Origin: Euglena gracilis
Taxonomy: Eukaryota; Euglenida; Euglenophyceae; Euglenales
Assembly: GCA_039621445.1 (NCBI GenBank)
Contig: CP154956.1
Coordinates: 70,487,649 to 70,551,648 of the forward strand
Length of the DNA: 64,000 nt
Direction: 5' to 3'
The translations under genes were made by a program, and so were the position numbers. Shown piece after piece: positions 47,635 to 59,624 of the stretch (position 1 is the stretch's first letter; every line of letters starts with the position of its first letter). The notes under the pieces were generated by a model. It made no database searches. It was given only the letters and a program-made list of their open reading frames with translations, and was not told where the DNA came from.

Positions 47635-50600
47635 GCTGAGCTCTTTGGGAGACCACCCCGGCCTGGCCCGGCCTGCCAGCAGCCCGGCGGCGCGGCCCGG
47701 CCCGGCCGGCGGCCCAGCCGGGCATGGGAGGAGGTTGAAAAACGCTCATTTTCGGTTCAAAAACAGGTTTTCCAGGTCCGGAAGGTCAAAAAACATCGTT
47801 TTGAGCAAAATTTTTTTGTCGATTTTTTTCGACTTTTTTGACCCGAAAATGACCCTAAGTCCAAAGGATTCGGGCCCAAAATGGGGGACCGGGGGTCCAA
47901 ACCGCTCATTTTCGGCTCAAAAACACTTTTTCGGGTCCGGGAGGTCAAAAAACATGGTTTTGGGCAAATTTTTTTTCGAATTTTTTCGACTTTTGACCGA
48001 AAAACGGCTCAGTCCACGGGCTGGGTGCGGGCCGCAGCCAGGGGGGGCATGGCGGGGGGGGGGTCCGGGTCGGAATTTTTTTTTTGCTCAAAAACACTTT
48101 TTTTGATGTTCTAAAGTGAAAAAAAGTGTTTTTGAGCAAAAAAATTTCAAAATTTTGGGTCCCGACCTCCCCCTCGCCCAGCCGCTCTCACAGTGCCAAA
48201 CGGTAGACTGGGGGGGGGGTAGTGGGTAGTCGGCCGACTAGTCGGCCGACTACCCACTCTAATGTACTAACGGGTCAAACCGCCGACTTTTAAGCCCCCC
48301 CCCCCCGGGAAATTTTTTTTGTCTAAATCACCTCAACACCAGTCAAAACCCACCCAAATGGCTCCAGAACCCCCCCAATCGGGGGTGAATATGCAAAAAA
48401 AAAAAGAGGAGGAAATGTCCATTTTGGGCCACTTTTGACAAAAGAACACCTCTCCCCATTGGATTTTCAATATAAGTCAAAATTTGCACAAAAAAGGACT
48501 TCTCCCTCCAAGTCTATTGCCAACATAGAAGGGATTTTGTTATTTGAGGGGGGGTGCGGGGGGCGGAGCCCCCCCCCCCCGCCTATGCCAAAGTGAGCCA
48601 CAAACATGGGTTAGCCCCCGGCTATGTTGCCAACATAGAAGGGACTTTGTTATTTGAGGGGGGGGTTGGGGGGGGGGCGGAGCCCCCCCCCCCGCCTCTG
48701 CCAAAGTGAACCACAAAATCGACTTAGCCCCCGAGTATTTTGCCAACACAGAAGGGATTTTGTTATTTGAGGCTCGGATGGGCGTGGAGGGGGGGTTTTC
48801 TGCCTCTCGTGATGCAGAATGCTTGCATTTCCAAAGGATTTTCATGTAATCCTTGTTACGTCATTGGTTTTCACCCTTCGAGACCTCCATCAAGGGCCCA
48901 CCGACCCCCCACTGACCAAAGATTTCCATCTGGGGGTGTTTATTTAGGCGTAAGACACTTATTTGGACCCATCCGGACCATTTCCGGGTGATTTGGGCCC
49001 GCCACAGACCATTTTTATGACCACCGACTAGCCACCGACTAGTTTGCATTGGATTTCCTTCATGGGGGGTGCTTAAAAGTCGGCGGTTTGGACCCGTTAG
49101 TACATTAGAGTGGGTAGCCGACTACCCCCCCCCCCCCCCCCCCCCCCCGTCTCGCCGACTAGCTACGGACCAAGCCCAGTCGGCCGACCAATTGGGTAGT
49201 CGGCCGACTACCCACTACCCCCCCCCCCCCAAGGTTGACGGCTTGTTTTTTTTGAAACAAAAAAAACATGTTTTTTTAAAAAAAATATGTTTTTTTTAAA
49301 AAAACAAAAAAAACGACATGAAGGGTTTGGGGGAAAAATTTTTTGCTATGTTTTTTTTTGAAAAAAGTTCATTTTTTATCTCTGCAGCATTCATTTTTTT
49401 GTTTTTTTTTGGGTTGAAAGCATGATTTTTTGCACCAGAAAACACAGATATGGAAATATTCTCACACATAAAAAACTTTAGAGGGGGTATTCCCCCTGCG
49501 ACCCCCCCCCCCGACCCGACCTAAGACCTTTTTCGGCCAATTTTTTTCTGAAAAAACTTGGCCGGTGATGCCTAATTTGACAAAATATTCATGTAGATTC
49601 ATAATTTTGAGGCATAAATTTTGCAAAATTTGGAATGGTGATGCCTAATTTGGGGTCAAAATACAAATTTTAATTTGGGGGATTCCTAATGTGGAGCCTA
49701 AAAAGAAAGAAGTGATTCCTAAGTTAGCCACCGAAAATGTGGTGTTCCCCGTGACCCCCTCCCCCGTGACCCGAACCACCCCCGAAAAAATTTTCCTCAA
49801 AAAATGGCGATTTCGCAAGGAAAAAGGTCAATTTTTGTTTTTTTTTCAAAAAAACATGTTTTTTTTTGTGCTTTTTTTAAAAAAAATTTGAATTTTTTGT
49901 TTTTTTAAAAAAAACAAAAAAACGTCACCCCCCCCCCCCCCCCCCCCCCCTAGTCTACCGCCTTGCGCCCTCCCTCACAGCACCTGCAGGGGCCCCGAAT
50001 ACCCAAAACTGGCCCAAAATCGCACAACCAGGCCCCGGGAACCCCCAAAAACGGTCAACCCCCCCCCCCCTAAACCTCATGATTGACCCCCTGGTTTGGG
50101 TCCCAACTCCCCGTCTAGCCCGAGATATGGCCAATTTACAGTTTCGGGCTGCGAATGGGCCCGAAATGGCCGCCGAAACTGGCAAAACTGGCCCAAAACC
50201 CCAAAACGGGCGTATCTCGGGTTAGGCGAGGAGTTGGCCCAAACTGCGCATACCGATCGATCGGGCGTCCCAAAGTTGTGGAATGACGTCCTCTTTACTT
50301 TTTTTCAACTCCGCAGCGTTTTCGAGATATTTTGAATTTTTCGATTTTTTGACCCCAAAATGACCCTGCAATTTCCCCGAAAAGAAAACGGTACACAACT
50401 TTTTTGCTCGGGCGACATCTCCGGACTGGCGGGGAGTTGCGGATAACCTAAGGGCTCTGGAGAAACTAGGGATCGTCCCCTAACCGAGAGGCTATTCACT
50501 TTGGGGGCCCGGAAATCCAATCACATTGATAATCCTCGGGTGGCTGGACCTACCTGGGGGGGGGGGGGTGGGGGGGGGGGGGCGGGGGGGTTGGGGGTTT

Positions 50601-50669
50601 CGGACCCCCCCCCCGTCACCGGGGTGGTAAGCTTCACTCTTACTCTCAAGAGATAAGAGCTCAGCGACC
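47635..50669. mobile_element. GCTGAGCTCTT-bounded repeat, interrupted by a nested element
   Basis: Begins GCTGAGCTCTTTGGGAGACC (47635), ends GATAAGAGCTCAGCGACC (50669). Contains GGCCCGGCC repeats, AAAACGCTCATTTTCGG units and the CAACTCCCCGTCTAGCCCGAG module. Coding-looking ORFs are repeat translations. Confidence 0.6.
48194..49972. mobile_element. 1.78-kb hAT-like non-autonomous element nested in the repeat
   Basis: Flanks TCTCACAG (48186-48193) and CCTCACAG (49973-49980) form an 8-bp target duplication with one mismatch. The ends share CGGTAGACT plus a G run, inverted (TGCCAAACGGTAGACTGGGG / CCCCTAGTCTACCG). The host sequence resumes on both sides as in the parallel copies at 51500 and 52660. 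The interior holds AGTCGGCCGACT palindromes, tandem units related to 12880-13370 and A/T-run DNA; no transposase. Confidence 0.7.
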
Positions 50670-50684
50670 AGGGTGTGACGTAGA

Positions 50685-53600
50685 GCTGAGCTCTTTGGGA
50701 GACCACCCCGGCCCGGCCCGGCCCAGCGGCCCAGCACCAACCCGGGCCCGCAGCAGCCCAGCGGCCCAGCGGCGCGGCCCGGCCCGGCCCGGCCCGGTGG
50801 CCGGCAGCCCGGCGGCCCGGCCCGGCCCGGCAGCCCGGCGGCCCGGCCCGGCCGGCGGCCCGGCGGCCCGGCGGCCCGACCCGGCCCGGCCGGCGGCCCG
50901 GCGGCCCGGCCCGGCCCTGCCCGGCCCGCCCCGGCAGCCCGGCGACCCGGCGGCCCGGCCCGGCCCGGCACTGCGCGGCGCGGCCCGGCCTGGCAATCGG
51001 CTCGGCGGCCCAGCTAGGGATGGGGACGTGTGGTTGAAAAACGCTCATTTTCGGCTCAAAAACTCCTTTTCTGGGTTTGGGAGGCAAAAAAACATCGTTT
51101 TGGGCAAAAATTTTTTTTCGATTTTTTTGACTTTTTTGACCCGAAAATGACCCTAAGTCCAAAGGATTTGGGCCGAAAATGGGGCGCTGGCGGGTGGAAA
51201 ACCGCTCATTTTCGGCTCAAAACCACTTTTTTCTGGGTCCGGGAGGTCAAAAAACAAGGTTTTGGGCAAAATTTTTTTTCGAATTTTTTCGACTTTTTGA
51301 CCCAACTTTTTGACCAAAAATGGCTAACTCCACCGGCCGGGGGGGCGGGACCCCACCCAGGGCATGGGGGGGTCCGGGTCGGAAATTTTTTTTTCGCTCA
51401 AAAACACTTTTTTTGATGTTCTAAAGTGAAAAAAAGTGTTTTTGAGCAAAAAAATTTATTCAAAATTTTGGGTCCCGACCTGCCTCCCGACCCGACCCCA
51501 GCCGCCCGCCCGCAGGGGTCCCCGAATACCCAAAACTGGCCCAAAATCGCAGAACCAGACCCCGCGAACCCCAAAAAACGGTCAAACCCCCCCCCCCCCC
51601 TAAACCTCATGATTGACCCCCTGGTTTGGGTCCCAACTCCCCGTCTAGCCCGAGATACGGCCAATTTACAGTTTCGGGCTGCGAATGGGCCCGAAATGGC
51701 CGAAACTGGCCCAAAACCCCAAAACGGCCATATCTCGGGCTCGGCAAGGAGTTGGCCCAAAGCGCGCATGCCAATCGATAGGGTGTTCCAAAGACGTGAA
51801 ATGAGGTCCCCATCACTTTTCCTCAACTCCGCAGCGTTTTCGAGATATTTTGAATTTTTCGATTTTTTGACCCCCCAAAAAACCTGCTATTTCCCCGGAA
51901 GAAAAACGGTACACAACTTTTTTGCTCGGGCCAGATCTCCGAACTGGCGGGGAGTTAGGGCTATTGTGGGGGTGCTTTAGAAACCTGGGATCGTCTCCTA
52001 GCCTATAGGATATTCACTTTGGGGACCTGGAAATTTGGTCACAACGATACGATAATCCTCAGGCCTCCCTGCCTACTCAATGGGGCGGAGGGGCGTGGGG
52101 GGGTGTGACGTACAACTGAGCTCTTTGGGAGACCACCCCGGCCCGGCCCGGCCTGCCAGCAGCCCAGCGGCGCGGCGCGGCGCGGCCCGGCCCGGCCCGG
52201 CCGGCGGTAGCCCGGCGGCCCAGCCCGGCCGGTGGGCCCGGCGGCCTGGCGGCGCTCATTTTCGGTTCAAAAACACTTTTTCCAGGTCAGGGAGGTCCAA
52301 AAACATCGTTTTGGGCAAATTTTTTTTTCGATTTTTTTCGACTTTTTTTACCCGAAAACGACCCAAAATCCATTGGTTTCGGGCCAAAAACGGGGATCCG
52401 GGATCAAAAAACGCTCATTTTCGGCCGAAAAATACATTTTTAGGGTCCGGGAGGTCAAATAACATGGTTTTGAGCAAATTTTTTTTCGAATTTTTTCGAC
52501 TTTTTGACCCAAAAATGGCCAAGTCCACCGGCCAGGGACGGGCCCCAGCCAGGGGGGTCCATGGCGGGGGGGTCCGGGTTGGAAAATTTTTTTTGAGCGG
52601 AAAATTTTTTCAAAATTTTGGGTCCCGACCTGCCACCCGACCCCCCCTCGCCCAGCCGCCCTCACAGCGCCCGCTGGGGTCCCCGAATACCCAAAACTGG
52701 CCCAAAATCGCACAACCAGACCCCGGGAACCCCAAAAAACGGTCAACCCGCCCCCCCCTAAACCTCATGATTGACCCCCTGGTTTGGGTCCCAACTCCCC
52801 GTCTAGCCCGAGATACGGCCAATTTACAGTTTCGGGCCCCGAACAGGCCAGAACTGGCAAAACTGGCCCAAAACCCCAAAACGGCCATATCTCGGGCTCG
52901 GCGAGGAGTTGACACCAAGCGCGCATACCGATCGATCGGGCGTTCCAAAGATGTGAAATGAGGTCCCCATCACTTTTCCTCAACTCCGCAGCGTTTTCGA
53001 GATATTTTGAAATTTTCAGTTTTTGGACCCCAGCCCGGCCGCCCTCGAACCCCCCGCAGGGGTCCCCAAATTCCCAAAACTGGCCCAAAATCGCACAACC
53101 AGGCCCCGGGAACCTCAAAAAAACGGTCACCCCCCCCCCTAAACCTCATGATTGACCCCCTGGTTTGGGTTCCAACTCCGTCCAGCCCGAGATACGGCCA
53201 AATTACGGTTTCAGGCCCCGAACGGGCCCAAAATGTCCAAAACTGGCAAAACTGGCCCAAAACCCCAAAACGGCTGTATCTCGGGCTAGGCGAGGAGTTG
53301 GCCCAAAGCGCGCATGCCAATCGATAGGGTGTTCCAAGGACGTGAAATGAGGTCCCCCATCACTTTTCCTCAACTCCGCAGCGTTTTCGAGATATTTTGA
53401 ATTTTTCGATTTTTTGACCCCCAAAAAGCCTGCAATTTCCCCGAAAAAAAAAACGGTACACAACTTTTTTGCTCGGGCCCGATCTCCGGACTGGCGGGGA
53501 GTTGAGGCTATTATGGGGGTGCGTTGGAAACCTGGGACCGTCTCCTAGCCTGTAGGCCATTCATTTTGGGGACCCAGAAATTTGGTCACAACGATAATCC

Positions 53601-53706
53601 TCAGGACTCCCTGGGGCGGGGGGGGGGGGGCGGGGGGGGCAGGGGGGGGCCCCAACCCCGGTGGTAAGCTTCGCTCTTACTCTAAAGAGATAAGAGCTCA
53701 GCGACC
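50685..53706. repeat. Two tandem ~1.4-1.6-kb GCTGAGCTCTT repeats
   Basis: Units start at 50685 and 52115 (GAGCTGAGCTCTTTGGGAG or CAACTGAGCTC...) and share the whole internal order; the shared end is AAGAGCTCAGCGACC (53692-53706). 50700-51010 is a (GGCCC)n tract. Confidence 0.7.
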
Positions 53707-54185
53707 CCCAAATAACACCCCCCTCCTCGGGCCGGGACTTTGGGCGAAAAAATAATTCCCCCCGGCCGGGGGGGGGGGTATTATTTGGGTTTTTTTATGA
53801 GTGCTAAATTTTAATAGATCTGTTTCAGGCACGTATTATCAATGTGGGTGGCTCTCCAAATCATAAGAAGACCCCCCAAAATATATTGTTTTTTTCTTTT
53901 TCGGAATGAGCAAAACTGTTCACGATTAGGGAGTAATCCTGTTCGGGGGTGTCGAACGAATAATCAACTAGTCGACTGGTCATACCAACCTTGCCCTGAG
54001 TGATTAATCAATAAATCAATTAATTGAAAACAACTTCACTTGGACATGAGGGTGGGGATGGGAACCCCCTGCTCATGAAGGAGCTAGCTCCACAAGGGGC
54101 GGGGGGAGAGAGGAACCGAGGGCCCCCAACTTCAAAACCAAGTCCCCAAAATTCAGATCCTAATTGGAAGTTGCCACTTTTGGTT
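53707..54185. other. CAAATAA/C-run palindrome and AT-rich spacer
   Basis: 53707-53791 is an inverted repeat (CAAATAACACCCCCC ... GGGGGGTATTATTTG). The rest has no recognisable gene. Confidence 0.45.
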
Positions 54186-54551
54186 AAAAACGTGTTCAGC
54201 CCGCCAAATGCCTGCCCTGAAATTTGTGGTCATGAACACATTTTCCATGAGGGCATTTGTGGCAATGACACGTTTTCCATTAGGGCATCTGTGGCAATGA
54301 CACGTTTTCCATTAGGGCATCTGTGGCAATGACACGTTTTCCATTAGGGCATCTGTGGCAATGACACGTTTTCCATTAGGGCATCTGTGGCAATGACACG
54401 TTTTCCATTAAGGCATCTGTGGTAAGGCACGTTTTCCATTAGGGCATCTTTTTTCGGTCCGAATTTCACATTTTCGCGTTTTTGACCCCTGGCGTGAATC
54501 ATGACCACGAATTTCAGGGCAGGCATTTGGCGGGCTCTGAACACGTTTTTA
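54186..54551. mobile_element. Inverted-repeat element around a 32-bp minisatellite
   Basis: Arms of about 55 bp (AAAAACGTGTTCAG...CCCGCCAAATGCCTGCCCTGAAATT and its inverse ending at 54551) enclose six copies of a 32-bp unit GGCAATGACACGTTTTCCAT... (54249-54448). Confidence 0.8.
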
Positions 54552-54553
54552 AA

Positions 54554-54656
54554 CAAATTGTGGCTGACCCAGATTTCAGCCTGAAAACGTGTTCAGCAGG
54601 GGGGCCCCCCTGCTGAACACGTTTTCAGGCTGAAATCTGGGCTCGGCCACAATTTG
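54554..54656. repeat. 103-bp near-perfect palindrome
   Basis: Arms of about 51 bp (CAAATTGTGGC...GTTCAGCAGGGGGG and inverse), one indel. The inner part GAAAACGTGTTCAGC relates it to the preceding element. Confidence 0.85.
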
Positions 54657-54679
54657 TGTGTAGAAAATAGATCCGCTTA

Positions 54680-55060
54680 GGAATTTTTTGAACTTTTTTT
54701 GGGTTTTCATATGTGCAGCTTTTTCCTTATGGGAATGAATTTCTTGAACAAGGTTGTCGCTATTGCACACTCCTGCTCCTCAAGAAAATTCTCAGCATCA
54801 GCATGGCGTGCAACCCAAAGTGCATTGCCACAAAGTTTCTGGAAAGGTGTGCCCAGCAATTCCGTTTTGCAGACCCCGTTTTGATTCACTCTGCACAGGT
54901 GGGTGTCATCCACTTCCGCAAGTCGACAACAATACCGTTTTACATTGCTTCTTTGGCCCTGACATCCCACTGCCAGATGGCCATGCTTTTCCTTGGCAGC
55001 GGTCTGTTTTGTTTTTTTGTCTCTGTTTTTTTTTAATTGCTGACGCTGTTGATGCTGAAT
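54680..55060 (+). other. Exon-like segment, unidentified
   Basis: The plus-strand frame FLNKVVAIAHSCSSRKFSASAWRATQSALPQS... has a plausible protein composition and could be a mid-region hAT exon. Competing frames are open too (MACNPKCIATKFLERC), so the assignment is weak. Confidence 0.25.
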
Positions 55061-55079
55061 AAATTTTCGGGGGATTCCA

Positions 55080-56530
55080 GAGGATTTCTTAAGCCGGAGG
55101 GGACCCCATCCCCCCCGGGGGGGGGGATCCAGCCAGCCAGCAGCCCAAATCAGGGCTGGGAGCCCCCCCCCTGGGGGGGATCAGTGAAATAAAGTTGGGT
55201 CCAGCCCGGCCGGAGGCCGGGCCAGCCGCAGGCTAGCTGGGCAGGCCAGCCAACTGGGCTGCCCAGCTCACTTATCCCTGCATTTTTTTTCTCATCACAG
55301 CTTCCTTGCCCTCAATGTCTGGCACATACACTAGCTCCATCCATCAAAATGTCGAGAAGGCAAAAATGTTTCAGAAAATTTTTTTTCATCGAACCAGCCC
55401 AGCCCAGCCCCCTCCAGCCCCGGACCCCCCCTCCTCATATTCTGATAAAAACTTGGTGGAATTGCTCCCATACCATGTTTGGGTTCAGCTCAAAAATGTG
55501 ATTTTTGGCTGACTCGAATCACCGGAATCCCCCTGGGGATTTCTCAAGGTCCCCCCCTCGCGGGGGGTCCAGCCACCAGCTAGCAAAAAGGCTGCTGGCT
55601 GGAAACGAGCTGCTGGCTGGACCTCCCCCTGAGGGGGATAGTATTTTTTTCAAAATAGGAAAATGCCTGGCTTTTATTTTTATGGAAAGGCAGGGTATTT
55701 GTGTGTGGGAATTGTGAATTGGGATTTGGGAATGTGGGAATGCGTGTAGGAAAAGGATTTCCAAAGGGTTGATATCCCCTCATTGACCCCCACTACCAAT
55801 ATTAAAATGTATTTTTTTTGCATTCAGGGTTTATTTTGAAATAGCCTGCCCCTGAGGCCCAATGTGAAAACTTCTCACATGGGGAGTGGTCTGACACAAC
55901 AATGGTAGCAGCAACTGAATTTTAAAGAGTCAAGGAATCCAAATAATTCTTGGCCTTTGGTAGGGTGTATTTTTAAGGTGTAGATTTAGAAATTAATTTT
56001 AAAAATTTATAAAGTTTTTTTTTTTAAAGGCGGGTTTCAAGATTTTTTAATTTTTTTGAGTTTTTCTATTTTTTAATCCAATAGGCGGTCCAAGGGCCAT
56101 CTTGGCATCGAATGGGTTCCAAATAAAAAAGAAAGTTGAAACCCCCATTTTTTCGGATAGACAGTGTTCCAGCGATGCCAGATATCAATTTTTTTTCCAC
56201 CTGGAGTTGGCTTGTTTTTTGCTGAGATGTATATTGCTCCAATTTCCAAAATTTCCCCAAAAATGATTTTTTTTAAAGGCTTTGACGCATTTTGCCAAAA
56301 CTTTGAAGGCTTTTTTTAAAGTCTTTTTTTCGGGGTTCGAAGGCGCTTCAAAAATACCCCCTGGCTTTTGGATTGTTCCAACATCATTTTCGCAGTTCTC
56401 TGCACGCTGAGAAAGTGCAAAAAAATGAAAAAAATGAAAAGAAGAAGAGAAATACCTTTGGGGGTTGAGATTTCTATGGGCTGTTGTACCCACATGGTAT
56501 TTGTGAGAATCATGGTCTGATGAAATGAGG
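55080..56530. other. CAGCCAGC repeats and AT-rich spacer, no gene recognised
   Basis: 55090-55270 and 55540-55625 hold GCTGGCTGG/CCAGCCAGC and AGCTGGGC...GCCCAGCT modules. 55780-56500 is AT-rich with short ORFs. Confidence 0.4.
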
Positions 56531-56537
56531 TGTTACT

Positions 56538-56948
56538 TTACCATGCCCCCCCTTACTTCCCTCCTTACTGTTCCCATGGGGGGGGGACGGGAACAGTACA
56601 ATGCCAGGCACTTTTTGTAAAGGACTCTTGGAACAAAGAGAGAAACAGGGATTTTTTTTTGGTTCATTTCAGGTGCTCTCATTCCTGTCAAACTCCAAAC
56701 CAACGCCAAAATGGATGGATGGGTGGATGCTTGGGAGTTGCAATTTTCAAGCATCTGAACCAAAAAAGCTTCATTTTGGCATTTTAGGTGGCCTTTTGGG
56801 TCGTACTTGGTTGGTTCGTTCATGGCCCATGAAAACAGTTTGTGAGGGGGAACCCCCTTGTCCCCCCTTACTGTTTCCCCCCACTCACTGTTCCAATGGG
56901 ACCAAAAAGGGGGCCATAAGACGGGAACAATAAGGGGGGGCATGGTAA
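56538..56948. mobile_element. 411-bp element with TTACCATGCCCCCCCTTA ends
   Basis: Perfect 18-bp terminal inverted repeats (56538-56555 and 56931-56948). Internal CTTACTGTTCCC and GGGAACAATAAG modules repeat inverted near each end. The centre has an open frame without a recognised domain. Confidence 0.7.
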
Positions 56949-57818
56949 TTTCTTCTTTTTCAATTTTGATTCTTTGCCAGGTATGGAGAGGCAATGGAGT
57001 TGCTGAAGACAATGCCTCCTCATCCTGGGTTGATCAAATTCCACCCAACACCATGGGCAACCTTTGAGGTTCTCCACATTATCCATTTATGGACATGCCT
57101 CATTTTTCCACCATCAAAAGACCCATTTGGATTCCAAATTGACAAGAAAATCCATCTTTCTGCATTTTTTGCCAACTGTTCTCTGCGGAAGATTTTTTTG
57201 GCAATTCCAATGGATTCGTCCAAGCTTGATGGGTCCTGTGGAGAATTATTGTCTCAGACAATTTTGATGTGCTAGACGCGTGATGATTGCAACAATTGAT
57301 GCATGGAAGGAGGTAATTTTTTGGAGCAAATGGAGCAACTTTTGTTTATCAGAAAAACACGGTTCATGTTGTCTACAATCATCTTTGCCAGTCCTATAAT
57401 AACCGTGCCCAACGATTGGGGGGGTTAGGGGTTAGTCCCCCCCCCCGGCAACTGGCGCAACGAAGGGCTTCTCTTGAGAAAGATCGCACTCTCGCCAGGG
57501 GGTGCTATCACGGGGGGATATGCAAGTTGCATACTGTGCTTTTTTGCATAACCCAAAATCTTAAAAGTTTGCATTTTTTGTGTAATTTGCATTTTTTTGA
57601 TAATGAAATTTTTTTTGAAAAGTCGCATTTTTTGCATTTTTTGCATATTTTTCCTTTCCGATTATTTTTCGGGCATTTGTGCAGGCAACTTTCTCTTCAG
57701 ACAACTGCACGTTGCATACCGCATGTTTTTGGACCAATTTTACATTACCAGTAGTTGTATGATGAAATGGCAGCAAGCTACTGCTTGCCCCCCCCCCCCC
57801 CCCGGGGGGGGGCCTAAA
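56949..57818 (+). other. Exon-like segment and spacer
   Basis: The plus-strand frame 56994-57275 (MELLKTMPPHPGLIKFHPTPWATFEVLHII...) follows TTTGCCAG and ends in a TAG; composition is protein-like but no family is recognised. The remainder is AT-rich. Confidence 0.25.
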
Positions 57819-58210
57819 TAGTAGCACCAGGGGGGGGGGGTCCGTGTGGTAGCTCCCGCGTCCGACGTTCCCCCGTTTCGGCCCCGCGGACCCCCGGACC
57901 GGCGCCGGATCCGGGCCAAATCGGTCGGATCCGGGGAGATTTCCCACTTATTCTGGGGGATAGGGTTAGGATTCGGATCGGCAGCCGAAAATGGGCACCT
58001 TTTGGGGGCAAAGTTAGGCCGGAGGTTGAATTCGACCCAATTCGGTCGGAAACCGTCGGGAATGCGGCCGAACCTCTCCCTAAATTCCTAAATGTGGGAG
58101 CCCTCTGGGAAATCCGGTCGGAACCCCAACCCTATCCCGAACAATAACCCTGAATTCTCCCGAAGGTCGGTCGCGGGAGCTACCACACGGACTCCCCCCT
58201 GGAGCTACTA
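57819..58210. mobile_element. 392-bp element with ~45-bp inverted ends
   Basis: TAGTAGCACCAGGGGGG...GTCCGTGTGGTAGCTCCCGCG is repeated inverted at the far end (...CGCGGGAGCTACCACACGGAC...CCCCCCTGGAGCTACTA). No matching target duplication seen. The interior is GGATCCGG-rich. Confidence 0.75.
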
Positions 58211-58387
58211 CTTGGATTCTGCCGACAGCGAAGCGGCTTTTTCGCCGTTTTGCAAAAAAAGCAGTTTTGAATATATCGGCTTTTGATGGGTGGGAACAGG
58301 GGGTTTGGGGTGGGTAGTATTTTGCGTTAACCCCTTGGTCAAATATTTAATTGTGATCATGATGGCTGATGGACGACAGGTGGGGTG

Positions 58388-58410
58388 ATGATGATGATGA
58401 TGATGATGAT
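58388..58410. repeat. (GAT)n microsatellite
   Basis: About eight GAT/ATG units. Confidence 0.9.
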
Positions 58411-59032
58411 GGACAGGTCAGGTCTTATGGTCTGGATGAAAATGGAAACAAAAATTGAAGTGAAGGGGGAAAATGATGGGAAATTTTTGATTTGGAAATT
58501 GATGATAGGAAATTCAGTGTCTCAGGAAAAATGGGTTGTTGAAATGGTCAAAATGGTTCTCTGGTGGTCCCTTTTGTGATATTTCATTTCAGACCCCAAA
58601 ATTTGACCTTATTTCACAACCCCGGTTTTTTTTGTGTCTGATTACCTCTGAAATTCGGCTCACCCCAAATGTGTTTAAGTTTTGGGGAAAAATAATTGGA
58701 AAATCAGGGGGTTTCCATCATTTTTATTTCGTCATTTTTGTTTGGATTGTGGCAATAAACCTCAAAAAAAAAATCCCCCCCGCCCCCCCAGAGTGTGTCT
58801 ACCAAGCGCCTTTCCGGACGTCCAACATCTTTTTTTTTTTATTTTAAAACCCAAAAAAATTTAAAACCCAAAATTCTCTTTGACCTCCTGAATGGGGTAA
58901 ACTCCTTTCAAAATGGCCTGGAGGGCCAGGATTCCTTTTAACTCAGAAAACCCCCCTGCCGGGGGAGGGGGTGGGTGGGTGGGTTTGGGGCCGGACGTCC
59001 TTGGGGGGGTCCTGGGCTGGAGTCCTGGGTAG
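58411..59032. other. Spacer, no gene recognised
   Basis: AT-rich with G/C-run patches; short ORFs only. Confidence 0.4.
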
Positions 59033-59624
59033 TAGATTCACTTACACCTAACGCCTGAATATTTTGCACTTCACACCGTATATTTTTGCACTTCTGGTCA
59101 GTATTTTTGCACTTTATCTCAAAAATGTTTGCACATGTTAAAAATTTGTTTGCACTTTATCTCAAAAATGTTTGCACTTCATCCCCAAAAATATTTGCCT
59201 CCGTTCCGAAAATTTTTGCACTTATTGTGCAAGTGCAACTATTTTTGGCGGCGCGGTGCAAAAATTTTCGAGGGGTTTGGGCAATTTTTTTTGAGGGCAC
59301 TGGGCGAAGATTTTGACTGGTTGGGGCAAATATTTTTTTGCCGGCTGTGGGTAAACATTTCAGACGTTAGGTGTAACGCCCGTGTGACCCCCCCGGGGGG
59401 TGGGTGGGTGGGAAAGTCCCGAGGGGGTGGGGTGCGCCATGGGTTAGGTTTTTGCCCGGCCAAAGGCCGGGCCTCATTTTTTTCAACGTTTTTTTTTTCC
59501 GGCCAATTTGGCTGAATTTGGGTGGGTGGGTGGGTGGGTGGGTGAGTGGGTTTTGAAAAAGTAGGTGGGTGGGTTTGGGCCCAGGCAAAAGTGCCCCCCC
59601 GGGGGGGGTCACTAAGTGAATCTA
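59033..59624. mobile_element. 592-bp element with TAGATTCACTTA ends
   Basis: Perfect 12-bp inverted ends (59033-59044 and 59613-59624). A second inverted pair ACACCTAACG / CGTTAGGTGT lies inside the left part (59045, 59365). It contains a TTTTTGCACTTTATCTC degenerate tandem array (59060-59230) and a GGGT repeat (59519-59560). Confidence 0.75.

Noticed and set aside
50521-51162. Gly/Ala/Arg/Pro ORFs up to 213 codons
   Set aside because: They translate the (GGCCC)n tract and have no protein-like complexity.
54249-54448. Possible CRISPR array (32-bp regular repeat)
   Set aside because: Units are contiguous with no unique spacers, the context is eukaryotic and there are no cas genes; it is a minisatellite.
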